Assembly (NCBI GenBank): GCA_017445435.1
Contig: JAFSUE010000088.1
Coordinates: 1 to 13,476, forward strand
Length of the DNA: 13,476 bases
Source: Selenomonadaceae bacterium
GTDB lineage: Bacteria; Bacillota; Negativicutes; Selenomonadales; Selenomonadaceae
Direction of reading: 5' to 3'
How positions within the stretch are numbered: the stretch's first letter is position 1; every line of letters begins with the position of its first letter. Both the position numbers and the translations under genes were made by a program. Below the pieces are notes generated by a model. It was not told the DNA's origin and searched no databases. It saw nothing but the letters and a program-made list of their open reading frames with translations. Of this stretch, positions 6,174-13,476 are shown one piece after another.

Positions 6174-9100
6174 TCAATCTGTTGACGCTGAATTTTTTTC
6201 TAAATTCACTTTTTTATTTTCGTCTACTTTACTTTTGCCGAAAATTTTTTGAACAATTTTTTGAACCACTACGAAGAATACAGGAATTAAAAATATTCCC
6301 AGAAAAGTTGCTATAGTCATACCGCCGACGACTGCCACGCCCATAGAATTTCTAGCCGCCGAGCCTGCACCTGTTGCCGTTGCTAAGGGGATACAGCCGA
6401 TTATAAATGCAAATGAAGTCATCAGTATCGGACGAAGGCGCAAACCTGCTGACTCTAAAGACGCTTTAACTGCCTCCATGCCCTTATCGGTACGCATTTT
6501 TGCAAATTCGACAATCAGTATTGCATTTTTCGCCGCAAGTCCCATAATCATTATAACGCCTATTTGCATGTAAACGCTATTTTGAAATCCAGGGTTGCCT
6601 ACGCCGAAATTATTTGTATAGTAATTTAAAACAAATTCGGAAAGTAAAGCGCCAAAAACTCCTGTCGGTACAGTCATCAAAACTGAAAATGGAACGCTCC
6701 AACTTTCATATAATGCGGCAAGACACAAAAAGACGAATACCAACGCCAACGCCATAACTTGACCTGTTGAGCCAGACGCCTTTTGTTCTTCGCGTGATTG
6801 TCCAGACCATTCAACGCCAAAACCTGTAGGCGCGACTTCATGAACTACGGCTTCTAATGCCGCCATTGCTTGACCAGAGGAATAACCTTCGCCTGGTTGC
6901 GCGTTAATCAGTACAGAACGTTTGCCATTAAAGCGCGTGACCTGCGTTGTTCCAGTGTTGAGCTTGTAACTAACCAAAGTATCAAGCGGCACAAATTGCC
7001 CGTTCGCTCCTCTAACGTACATAAATTTCAGCATATCAACTTCACCGCGAAAGTAAACGTCGGACTGTGTGACAACTTTATAAGTTCGTCCAAATCTGTT
7101 ATAGTCGTCAACTTCCATTCCGCCGAAATTTACTTGCAATGCGCCATAAACGTCTGCAAGATTTACGCCGAGCATTTCAATTTTTTTCTGATCGAGTTCG
7201 TATTTATAACTTGGCGAAGTCACGCTGAAAGTTGTATTAACGCCTTGAAGTTCGGGGCGTTGATTAGCCGCAGTTACTATTTTATCGGTAATATCAGAAA
7301 GTTCAGTATCGGGATGGCTTTCCAAGTCAATAAGTTGCATTGTTAAGCCGCCGACTTGACCAAGTCCAGGTAAGGCGGGAGGGTTAGCGCCCATTACAAA
7401 AGCTTCTGGCGCTACGCCGTTACCTACCATAAAGACATTGTTAATTGCGGAAGTTACCGACTGTTCAAAGTCTTTTCGTTCCGCCCAAGGGTGCATACTT
7501 ATAAATAACGTTGCAGACGAAGACTTTGTACCACTTGAAAGTATATCGTACCCCGCAACAGAAATGACATCTTTAATGCCGGGAACATTTTCACGGACGG
7601 CGGCGGCTACTCTGTCCGTCGTCATTGAAGTTCTATTTAATGAAGTTCCTTCAGGCATCATAACTGCCGCGACAAAGTAACCTTGATCTTCATCTGGGAC
7701 AAAAGTTGACGGCAGAATTTTAAAAAGCAAACCTGTTAAACCGCAGACAATCAACATAAAAATTATAGCAAGCTTAGTTCCTGAAATAACTTTAGCGACA
7801 ACGCCGACGTAAGAATTTTTCGTACGTTCAAACCAATTATTGAACCAGTCAAAAAATTTGCTGAATAAATTTTTCTTGCCGTGTTCGTGTGGCTTTAAAA
7901 TTATTGCACAAAGTGCTGGAGTCAAAGTCAACGCGACGAATGCTGATAAGCCCATAGATACGGCGATTGTAAGCGCGAATTGTCGATACAAAATGCCCGT
8001 CATTCCGCCTAAAAATGCTATCGGTATGAAAACGGCTGACAAGACAAACGCTATTGCTACAACTGGTCCTTGAACTTCCGCCATAGCTACTTCTGTTGCC
8101 TCAACTGGGCTAAGTCCGCGTTCCATATGCTGTTCAACGTTTTCAATAACAACTATAGCGTCGTCGACGACAAGTCCTATTGCTAAAACCATTGCAAACA
8201 ATGTTAGCGTGTTAATTGTGAAGTCTAAAACTGTAAATGCCGCGAATGTTCCCAAAAGTGAAACTGGTACTGCCAACAAAGGAATAACTGTTGCACGAAA
8301 ACTTTGCAGGAAAATGAAAATTACAAGCACGACAAGTACAAGCGCTTCAAAAAATGTGTGTGCAACTTCATTGATTGACGCCTTGATAAATTCCGTGTTA
8401 TCAAGTACTTGACCGTATTTAATACCTTCAGGCAAATTTTTTTCAGCCTCATGAAGGATTCGTTTAACTTCGCCGATTGTTTCAAGGGCGTTAGCGTCAC
8501 TTGTCAAGTTAATTATAAACGGAACCGAAGTATTACCATTGAACTTGCCGACGTATGTATTTGATTTTTGCCCAATTTCAACGCGTGCAACGTCTTTTAA
8601 ATAAACGAATGCGCCAGCGTCACCAGTTTTTAAAATGATATTCTCAAATTGTTCAGGCGTTTCCAATCTACCTTGAATTTGTCCCGTATATTCTTTTTCT
8701 TGACCTTGAGCTACAGGCAATTTACCTATAGAACCCGCCGCCGCTTGAGCATTTTGCGTTTTAATTGCACTTTGAACGTCAGCAATAGTTAAGCCGAAAT
8801 TTGCAAGCTTTTCAGGGTTAATCCAAACGCGCAAGGCATAATCTGCACTTAATATTTGAACTTGCCCGACGCCTTTAACGCGCTTTAAATCATCAGCAAT
8901 ATAAATATCAGCATAATTTTTGATGAACGCCGTATTGTAAAGCCCATTATCGCAGTAAAACGCAAAAATCATTGACATATCCTGCGAAGATTTTGAAGTC
9001 GTTACGCCAGCGGCAATGACTGATTCAGGCAAGCTTGAATTGGCGGAGGCAACATTATTTTGAACTTTGACGGAGTCCATATCGCCATCCGATCCAACTT

Positions 9101-9383
9101 CAAAAAAAACGTTCAGTGAATAACTGCCGTCGTCATTTGAAGTAGATGTCATGTAGTCCATACCCTGCGTACCGTTGACGCGATTTTCTATAACCTGCGC
9201 GACAGCTTGATTGACGACGCTTGCATTTGCGCCTGTGTAAAAAGCACTTACATTAATTGTAGGAGGGGAAATGTTAGGGTACTGCGCGATTGGCGTATTA
9301 AGTCCCGCAATTATTCCGATAAGGCTAATTATAATTGCAATGACAATCGCAAAAACTGGTCGGTGAATAAAAAATTTTGCCAT
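6174..9383 (-). CDS. RND efflux transporter, HAE1 family (AcrB/MexB-like)
   Basis: A 1069-residue inner-membrane proton/drug antiporter, the usual length for the family. Transmembrane helix 1 follows MAKFFIHRPVFAIVIAI, and the large periplasmic porter loops lie after TM1 and after TM7. The proton-relay pair D407-D408 in LVVDDAIVVIE sits at the same numbers as in E. coli AcrB, and the TM10 lysine is K952 in GLAAKNAILIVEFA. YESWSVPFSVLM and the late RPILMTSFAFIIGCIPLA are further family signatures. The polar C-terminal tail (about 1045-1069) is cytoplasmic. The ATG has GAGGTGA upstream, overlapping the adaptor's stop, with a 12-nt gap, so the two are translated together. It forms an efflux complex with the adaptor and an outer-membrane channel encoded elsewhere. 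Substrates are unknown. Confidence 0.97.
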   Translation of the reverse strand: MAKFFIHRPVFAIVIAIIISLIGIIAGLNTPIAQYPNISPPTINVSAFYTGANASVVNQAVAQVIENRVNGTQGMDYMTSTSNDDGSYSLNVFFEVGSDGDMDSVKVQNNVASANSSLPESVIAAGVTTSKSSQDMSMIFAFYCDNGLYNTAFIKNYADIYIADDLKRVKGVGQVQILSADYALRVWINPEKLANFGLTIADVQSAIKTQNAQAAAGSIGKLPVAQGQEKEYTGQIQGRLETPEQFENIILKTGDAGAFVYLKDVARVEIGQKSNTYVGKFNGNTSVPFIINLTSDANALETIGEVKRILHEAEKNLPEGIKYGQVLDNTEFIKASINEVAHTFFEALVLVVLVIFIFLQSFRATVIPLLAVPVSLLGTFAAFTVLDFTINTLTLFAMVLAIGLVVDDAIVVIENVEQHMERGLSPVEATEVAMAEVQGPVVAIAFVLSAVFIPIAFLGGMTGILYRQFALTIAVSMGLSAFVALTLTPALCAIILKPHEHGKKNLFSKFFDWFNNWFERTKNSYVGVVAKVISGTKLAIIFMLIVCGLTGLLFKILPSTFVPDEDQGYFVAAVMMPEGTSLNRTSMTTDRVAAAVRENVPGIKDVISVAGYDILSSGTKSSSATLFISMHPWAERKDFEQSVTSAINNVFMVGNGVAPEAFVMGANPPALPGLGQVGGLTMQLIDLESHPDTELSDITDKIVTAANQRPELQGVNTTFSVTSPSYKYELDQKKIEMLGVNLADVYGALQVNFGGMEVDDYNRFGRTYKVVTQSDVYFRGEVDMLKFMYVRGANGQFVPLDTLVSYKLNTGTTQVTRFNGKRSVLINAQPGEGYSSGQAMAALEAVVHEVAPTGFGVEWSGQSREEQKASGSTGQVMALALVFVFLCLAALYESWSVPFSVLMTVPTGVFGALLSEFVLNYYTNNFGVGNPGFQNSVYMQIGVIMIMGLAAKNAILIVEFAKMRTDKGMEAVKASLESAGLRLRPILMTSFAFIIGCIPLATATGAGSAARNSMGVAVVGGMTIATFLGIFLIPVFFVVVQKIVQKIFGKSKVDENKKVNLEKNSASTD

Positions 9384-9395
9384 AATTCATTCACC

Positions 9396-10583
9396 TCACT
9401 TATTCGTGCCGCTTCCAACGTCAAAAATTTGTTCGCTTGGCGTGAATGAAAAGCCCATATCTTTTGCGGTAACTTGCGTCACTTCCAAAGGCATACCTTC
9501 ACGCAACATTGTTAAGCCTTCGACGATGACTAAATCGTCAGCCTTCAAGCCGCTTTTTATAACGTAGTATGAACCGATTTTTTCGCCGAGCGTAACTTTT
9601 CGTATGGCGGACGTATTATCTTTTTGAGCAACAATAACCAACGTTTCGCCTAACAGTTGCTGAAGTGCGCGTTCGGGAACAAGCATTGCGTTTGTAAGTC
9701 TAAGTCCATCAATTTCAACGCGTGCATACATACCTGGAACAAGTAAGGCGTCGGGATTTCTAAAAATTGTGCGAATCGTCAACGTGCCCGTTTCATTTCC
9801 CAGTGTCCTGTCATATTCGGCAAATTCGCCTGGATATGGATATGTTGAACCGTCAGCTAAAGTCAATGAAATTTTAAAATTTGGTCTATAACTTTCGTCT
9901 GATGTTTGCCCACCTCTTGAAAGCCGCAAATATTCTTGTTCAGAAACGGCGAACTGTACAAAAACTGGATCAACTACGCCGATTGTAGCAAGTGGCGTAC
10001 TTCCAGCATTTGAAAGAGTTCCTACCGCTACGTCATCAATACCAAGTCTGCCGCTCATCGGCGCGTAAACAATCGTATCTGCAAGATCATCTTTAGCCTT
10101 TTGCAACATTGCTTCATTGGCTTCTACTTCTGATTCTTGAGATGCGACAGCGGCGCGTTGATTTGTAAGCGTTTGTTCGGATATTGCGTGTTCCTGCCAA
10201 AGTTCTTCATCACGTTGAAGGTCAACACGTTCTTTAGCTAAAGCCGTCTTTGACTTAGCTAAATTAGCTTCAGCCTGTAAAACTGCCGCGCGATATTGTC
10301 TGTCGTCTATCTTAAAAAGTGCTTGACCTGCGACAACTTCTTGACCGCCAGTAACATATTTTTCGACAACAGAGCCAGTGACTTTTGATTGAACTTGCAT
10401 TTCATCGCGGTCGACAACTTGTCCGCTGTACGACAGAGTCAACGGCGCATTGGTTACCAAAACTTTAATCGCCTTAACTCTTGTCGGGTAGTCCTGCTGT
10501 TCTGCATTTTCAGCATCTTCACCACCGCAACCTGTCAACAGCAACGCCAGCATAAAAATTATTGCTGGAAAAATTTTCATCAT
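9396..10583 (-). CDS. RND periplasmic adaptor lipoprotein (AcrA/MexA-like)
   Basis: A 395-residue membrane fusion protein linking an RND pump to an outer-membrane channel. The lipoprotein signal peptide (about 1-18) ends in LLTGC, making C19 the lipidated residue. A split lipoyl/beta-barrel half follows (about 45-95, with GSVVEKYVTGGQEVVAGQALFKID broken by the hairpin), then a coiled coil rich in Ala/Glu/Gln (about 97-167), the returning lipoyl half (TIVYAPMSGRLG) and a beta-barrel plus membrane-proximal domain to the end. The start is ATG-ATG at 10583; the nearest AGGGG is about 16 nt upstream, so initiation may be weak, whereas a stronger AGGAGG at 10635-10640 has no start codon nearby. A promoter at 10729-10757 should drive it with the transporter. 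Confidence 0.95.
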   Translation of the reverse strand: MMKIFPAIIFMLALLLTGCGGEDAENAEQQDYPTRVKAIKVLVTNAPLTLSYSGQVVDRDEMQVQSKVTGSVVEKYVTGGQEVVAGQALFKIDDRQYRAAVLQAEANLAKSKTALAKERVDLQRDEELWQEHAISEQTLTNQRAAVASQESEVEANEAMLQKAKDDLADTIVYAPMSGRLGIDDVAVGTLSNAGSTPLATIGVVDPVFVQFAVSEQEYLRLSRGGQTSDESYRPNFKISLTLADGSTYPYPGEFAEYDRTLGNETGTLTIRTIFRNPDALLVPGMYARVEIDGLRLTNAMLVPERALQQLLGETLVIVAQKDNTSAIRKVTLGEKIGSYYVIKSGLKADDLVIVEGLTMLREGMPLEVTQVTAKDMGFSFTPSEQIFDVGSGTNK

Positions 10584-10624
10584 AAAAATGGCACGCCTAC
10601 CCCTAAATATTTAATTAGAGTAAG

Positions 10625-10653
10625 CAGTACCCCACCTCCTTTTATATGTACTG
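10625..10653 (-). promoter_or_regulatory. Leader hairpin enclosing an orphan Shine-Dalgarno
   Basis: Within the adaptor leader, CAGTAC (10625-10630) and GTACTG (10648-10653) form a perfect 6-bp inverted repeat. On the transcribed strand the loop carries AAAAGGAGGTGGG, an excellent ribosome binding sequence, but no start codon lies at a usable distance; the adaptor ATG is 51 nt further on. It could be a regulator's operator, a ribosome standby site or a relic. Confidence 0.4.
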
Positions 10654-10728
10654 TAAATTTTTGTAAATTTTTTTACCCTGTTAAAAATTTAAACCTTTTT
10701 GTTAAAGCAGAAGGCTAACTGCTGATTT

Positions 10729-10757
10729 ATTTTAAGGGTAATTATTTACTGTGTCAA
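10729..10757 (-). promoter_or_regulatory. Sigma-70-type promoter of the efflux operon
   Basis: On the minus strand TTGACA (10757-10752) is followed by a 17-nt spacer and TAAAAT (10734-10729), nearly consensus with ideal spacing. It lies between the purD stop and the adaptor gene and gives a leader of roughly 140 nt. A small AGCAG/CTGCT hairpin falls near the expected transcript start. No convincing terminator separates it from purD. Confidence 0.7.
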
Positions 10758-10785
10758 ATTTTTTTCTGCGATAATCGCTAACTAT

Positions 10786-12090
10786 TTATCTAGTTCCAAA
10801 ATTTGGCTTATCGTCAACTTTCGGCGCAATCGCCAACGCTCGGTGCGCAATATCTTTGCGGTAATACATATCTTCAAACTTTATCAGCTTGACGGCTTTA
10901 TAAACTTTATTAACGGCTTTGTGAATGTCAGGCGCAGTTGCAGTGACGCCTAAAACTCTGCCGCCGCTAGTTACAAGTTGACCGTCAACAATCGCCGTCC
11001 CCGCGTGAAAAATATTGCTGGAAAGTTTTGCCTTCGTAATTCCGCTAATCGGCAAATTTTTCTTGTACGCCTTAGGATAACCGCCGCTTGCCATTACGAC
11101 GCAAACTGCGCTTTTATCACTCCACGAAATTTTTTCTTTGTCAAGCGTACCGTCCGCGCAGGCAACCATTACGTCAACTAAATCACTTTTGAGCAGCGGC
11201 AGTACAGCTTGAGTTTCTGGGTCGCCGAATCTGCAGTTGAACTCCACAACTTTAGGCTCGCCGTCAACAATCATCAATCCCGCGTACAGACAACCTTTAT
11301 AAGTTATGCCCTCCGCGTTAAGTGCAGCAATCGTCGGTTTAAGAATTTTTTCTTCAACCTTCGCCATAATTTCAGCCGTCACGACGGGGGCGGGTGCATA
11401 AGCGCCCATTCCGCCAGTATTAACGCCTTCATCGCCGTCAAGCAAACGTTTATGATCCTGCGCGGCAATCATCGGAACGATAGTTTTACCGTCCGTGAAG
11501 GCAAGTACAGACGCTTCCTCACCGTCCATAAATTCTTCGACGACAATTTTATTTCCCGCGTCGCCGAAAGTCTTCATTTCGTCGACAGCATTAACTGCAT
11601 CTTCAACAGTTTTTGCTACGATAACACCTTTACCAGCCGCCAGCCCGTCAGCTTTAATGACAATCGGCGCTCCCTTCATCAAGACGTATCTTTTAGCGTA
11701 GTAGGGATTGTCGAAAATTTCAAATTCGGCGGTAGGAATGCCGTACTTTTTCATCAACTGCTTAGCAAAAATTTTTGAACCTTCCATCTGCGCGGCAATT
11801 TTATTTGGACCGAAAGATTTAATTTCGGCGGCGTCGAGTTCATCGACAAGCCCATTGACAAGCGGCGCTTCTGGACCTACAACAACTAAGTCAACGTCAT
11901 GATTTTTTGCAAAGTCGACAATCGCCGCGTTATCGCTGATTGAAATATTTTCGACACATTCAGCAACTTCAGCAATGCCAGGGTTACCAGGTATCGCGTA
12001 AATTTTTTTCTTCGGCATACTTTTAGACAACTTCCACGCTAAAGCATGTTCGCGCCCGCCGCTACCGATAACTAAAATTGTTCTAACCAT
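10786..12090 (-). CDS. purD: Phosphoribosylamine-glycine ligase (GAR synthetase)
   Basis: A 434-residue cytosolic ATP-grasp enzyme of de novo purine synthesis, joining glycine to 5-phosphoribosylamine with ATP. The N-terminal domain starts VIGSGGREHALAWKL (7-21) with GNPGIAEVAE (35-44) and GPEAPLVNGL (72-81). The ATP-grasp core has IKADGLAAGKGVIVA (145-159), VVEEFMDGEEAS, NTGGMGAYAP (224-233) and the metal-binding EFNCRFGDPETQAVLPLL (283-300). Length is slightly above the usual ~425. The ATG has AAAGGT upstream and follows the small Asn-rich gene by 24 nt. A decayed second copy of its first ~52 codons lies upstream at 12526-12679. Adjacent purH supports a purine operon. Confidence 0.97.
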   Translation of the reverse strand: MVRTILVIGSGGREHALAWKLSKSMPKKKIYAIPGNPGIAEVAECVENISISDNAAIVDFAKNHDVDLVVVGPEAPLVNGLVDELDAAEIKSFGPNKIAAQMEGSKIFAKQLMKKYGIPTAEFEIFDNPYYAKRYVLMKGAPIVIKADGLAAGKGVIVAKTVEDAVNAVDEMKTFGDAGNKIVVEEFMDGEEASVLAFTDGKTIVPMIAAQDHKRLLDGDEGVNTGGMGAYAPAPVVTAEIMAKVEEKILKPTIAALNAEGITYKGCLYAGLMIVDGEPKVVEFNCRFGDPETQAVLPLLKSDLVDVMVACADGTLDKEKISWSDKSAVCVVMASGGYPKAYKKNLPISGITKAKLSSNIFHAGTAIVDGQLVTSGGRVLGVTATAPDIHKAVNKVYKAVKLIKFEDMYYRKDIAHRALAIAPKVDDKPNFGTR

Positions 12091-12114
12091 AATTTACCTT
12101 TCAACTTTTCCGAT

Positions 12115-12507
12115 TTAATGAAATAAAAAGTTTATCAAAGAATCAACTAACTGGAATGGAAGATGCAAAAGCGCAATGAGCGCATTTACAAAACTTGAAA
12201 ACAATTCACTGATAAAATTTGATAGCGAATGTGCGCCAGTTTTCATTACTTGGAAAAGATTTTTAAAAAATTGAATAAAGAAATAAATTAAAATTATACA
12301 GCCAAATCCTTTAGCAACCAGCTTGAGAATCGATACAATTCCATTTCCTCCCCCAGCGCCACTATTGTTGAACGTAGAGGAGCTATTAGAATTAGAATTA
12401 TTGTTAATAAAACTAGATACTTTTTGAACAAGCTGATTGATAATTGAAGAAAAGCCGTTCCCTCCTCCGCCATTATTATTTGGCTGAGAAGAATTATTGT
12501 TGTTCAT
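12115..12507 (-). CDS. Asn/Gly/Ser-rich small membrane protein, unknown function
   Basis: I do not recognise a family. With the ATG at 12507-12505 the protein has 130 residues; this start is preferred because AAAGGTGG lies just upstream. A longer frame from a TTG at 12618 merely reads through a relic of purD. Residues 1-66 are low complexity (runs of N, G, S) with an internal near-repeat: GGGGNGFSSIINQLVQK (13-29) resembles GAGGGNGIVSILKLVAK (50-66). One hydrophobic span at about 67-84 (GFGCIILIYFFIQFF) is a probable membrane helix, and the C-terminal 40 residues form an amphipathic, aromatic-rich stretch ending NFLFH. No signal peptide or catalytic motif is seen. It sits between two copies of the purD 5' end and is probably transcribed with purD. 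Its coding status rests on ribosome binding site and composition only. Confidence 0.6.
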   Translation of the reverse strand: MNNNNSSQPNNNGGGGNGFSSIINQLVQKVSSFINNNSNSNSSSTFNNSGAGGGNGIVSILKLVAKGFGCIILIYFFIQFFKNLFQVMKTGAHSLSNFISELFSSFVNALIALLHLPFQLVDSLINFLFH

Positions 12508-12525
12508 TTTAAATCCACCTTTTTT

Positions 12526-12679
12526 GCTGATTGAAATATCTTCGACACATTCAGCAACTTCAGCAATGCCAGTGTTACTAGGTATCACATAAATTTTTTT
12601 TAGAATACTTTTTGACAACTTCCACGCTAGCGCGTTTTCATGTTCGCCGCTGTCGATAGCTAAAAATTGTTTTAACCAT
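12526..12679 (-). pseudogene. Decayed duplicate of the purD 5' end
   Basis: This segment repeats purD codons 1 to about 52, and the similarity continues into the upstream leader (to about 12700 here, about 12110 at purD). The part encoding IPSNTGIAEVAECVEDISIS differs from purD (IPGNPGIAEVAECVENISIS) at only a few bases. Nearer the start it carries indels: ATG GTT AAA ACA ATT is followed by a frameshift and an early TGA. It lacks the remainder of purD and ends right before the ribosome binding site of the Asn-rich gene. Confidence 0.85.
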
Positions 12680-12703
12680 AATTTACATTTTAAATTTTCA
12701 CAT

Positions 12704-13336
12704 TCAAAGCGCCGCTAAACCGTAAGCCGAACGACGCGTCAACGCGTAACCTTTCAACTTGCCAAGTCCCCAATACAATGGTGAACGGAAACTGAACCAA
12801 AAGATAACAATAAAGTATAAAACCGCAATTATGAAGTCGTACCACGCAAATAAATTGCCGTCATAAACATTTGCAAAGTAATAAATTCCTATCGGCGTGA
12901 TTCCAAAAATTGCCGTGATAAAGCCGGGATTGTAAATGCTTTTCTGTTTTACGTTGAACAGTACTAAATGCATTAAAAGTTCAGCAAATAAAAACATCAT
13001 AGCGGCTAAAGTTAAAAATCTTACGTCGGGAAAAATCAGCGGCAATATGTACAGGAAAAAAAGAAATCCCCAGTTGCCGAACAATGAATTTAAGTTATTG
13101 CAATTCCATTTCGTCGAATCTTTTTCCTTACTGTTCATCAAAACTTTCATTCCCATTAACGGAAAGCCGCCGGGAAATCCAAATTCTTCAAAAAAATGCA
13201 GGAAAAGTATGGCGATTGAGCCCCACAATAATTTTGTCGTCACATCGTCAACGCCGAAAATTGCAATTAACGCGCTGACTGCGGCAAGTCCAACCGAAAT
13301 GTTGTACCAATTATTGACGAACTTTTTAATTTGCAA
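12704..13336 (-). CDS. HXXEE-type integral membrane protein, unknown function
   Basis: A 210-residue polytopic membrane protein with about six hydrophobic spans (roughly 13-29, 36-50, 88-103, 105-128, 137-155, 162-182). In the second span lies H47-F-F-E50-E51, followed by FGFPGGFP, the signature after which the HXXEE family of predicted membrane proteins is named; a second His/Glu pair occurs in FAELLMHLVLFN. No biochemical role is established for the family that I know of. The start is TTG at 13336-13334, supported by AAAGGTGA seven nt upstream, which overlaps the purH stop, so translation is probably coupled to purH. Its place between purH and purD may be incidental. The family call rests on the motif and topology. 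Confidence 0.65.
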   Translation of the reverse strand: MQIKKFVNNWYNISVGLAAVSALIAIFGVDDVTTKLLWGSIAILFLHFFEEFGFPGGFPLMGMKVLMNSKEKDSTKWNCNNLNSLFGNWGFLFFLYILPLIFPDVRFLTLAAMMFLFAELLMHLVLFNVKQKSIYNPGFITAIFGITPIGIYYFANVYDGNLFAWYDFIIAVLYFIVIFWFSFRSPLYWGLGKLKGYALTRRSAYGLAAL

Positions 13337-13343
13337 GGTTTAT

Positions 13344-13476
13344 TCACCTTTCGAGTAATTTCGACAGATAATCGGTAATCATAGCGTCGTAGTCCGCAGT
13401 GTGAGCAAAAGCCTCCGCCGCCAATTTAAAGCGCATTTCGTAGGGGACGCCGCCCGTTTCGGAAATCATTTTAGAA
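13344..13476 (-). CDS. purH: IMP cyclohydrolase domain of PurH, 3' end only
   Basis: The last 43 codons of a gene entering from the right edge. The visible sequence contains GGVPYEMRFKLAAEAFAHTADYDAMITDYL, which matches the end of the IMP cyclohydrolase (MGS-like) domain of PurH: (Y/L)E(L/M)R...LA...FAHTA.YD..I..Y. In bifunctional PurH a large AICAR transformylase domain follows this point. Here the frame ends nine codons after the YD with TGA, and nothing transformylase-like follows in any frame, so the protein appears to be a stand-alone cyclohydrolase. It would close the purine ring of FAICAR to give IMP in the cytosol. The N-terminal part cannot be seen, so the domain order is inferred. 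The downstream membrane gene starts 7 nt later. Confidence 0.8.
   Translation of the reverse strand, partial: SKMISETGGVPYEMRFKLAAEAFAHTADYDAMITDYLSKLLER

Noticed and set aside
6870..7346. Plus-strand 158-codon open frame opposite the RND transporter
   Set aside because: It is antisense to an intact AcrB-like gene with full family conservation; there is no ribosome binding site or domain support.
10740..10790. GCGATTATCGC hairpin after purD as a terminator
   Set aside because: On the minus strand it is followed by A-rich sequence rather than a T-run, and the promoter -35 box begins there.
11209..11778. Long plus-strand open frame of 189 codons opposite purD
   Set aside because: It is antisense to a clear, conserved gene and its protein has no recognisable domain; it follows from codon bias of purD.
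12508..12618. N-terminal extension of the Asn-rich protein from a TTG at 12618
   Set aside because: The extra 37 residues are purD-derived (IYVIPSNTGIAEVAECVE) and come from the decayed duplicate; the ATG at 12507 has its own ribosome binding site.
1..13476. tRNA, rRNA, CRISPR array, transposase or integrase gene
   Set aside because: I looked for cloverleaf-like or rRNA segments, regularly spaced direct repeats and DDE/tyrosine recombinase-like proteins on both strands and saw none.

Overview
This 13.5-kb window reads almost entirely on the minus strand and looks like chromosome of an AT-rich diderm Firmicute. A Negativicutes/Selenomonadaceae-like host is my best guess: strong GGAGG-type ribosome binding sites and several TTG starts are Firmicute-like, while an RND efflux pump with a lipoprotein adaptor implies an outer membrane. 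Taxonomy is inference. In transcription order (high to low coordinates) there are three blocks.

(1) Purine block, 13476-10786: the 3' end of a purH-type IMP cyclohydrolase that stops without a transformylase domain; a TTG-started HXXEE-type membrane protein; a decayed duplicate of the first ~52 codons of purD; a small Asn/Gly/Ser-rich membrane protein of unknown function; and intact purD. The two small genes and the purD duplicate sit between purH and purD, which are often neighbours.

(2) Efflux block, 10785-6174: a good sigma-70-type promoter just after purD, a ~140-nt leader with a ribosome-binding-site-like sequence held between inverted repeats, then a lipoprotein periplasmic adaptor (AcrA-like) and an HAE1-type RND transporter (AcrB-like). 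No TolC gene or regulator is visible.

(3) Cell-surface glycan block, 6152-1, starting 21 nt after the RND gene: UDP-galactopyranose mutase (glf), a rhamnosyltransferase-like GT2, a NeuD/PglD-type sugar acyltransferase, an acyl carrier protein, a FabH-like ketosynthase, an SDR/ketoreductase and a partial SAM methyltransferase. ACP, ketosynthase and ketoreductase look like a dedicated supply of a short (hydroxy)acyl group that the acyltransferase could put on an amino sugar, possibly followed by methylation.

The glycan block is full of non-coding insertions. Two ~235-bp palindromic, MITE-like repeats with TA at both ends flank the acyltransferase gene. A ~323-nt highly structured, ORF-less element sits exactly between the ribosome binding site and the ATG of the SDR gene. 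Its size, orientation, structure and insertion directly before ATGA suggest an orphan HEARO (IscB omega-RNA-like) element; this is the most interesting item here. Heptanucleotide tandem repeats fill several gene junctions. I see no tRNA, rRNA, CRISPR array or transposase gene.
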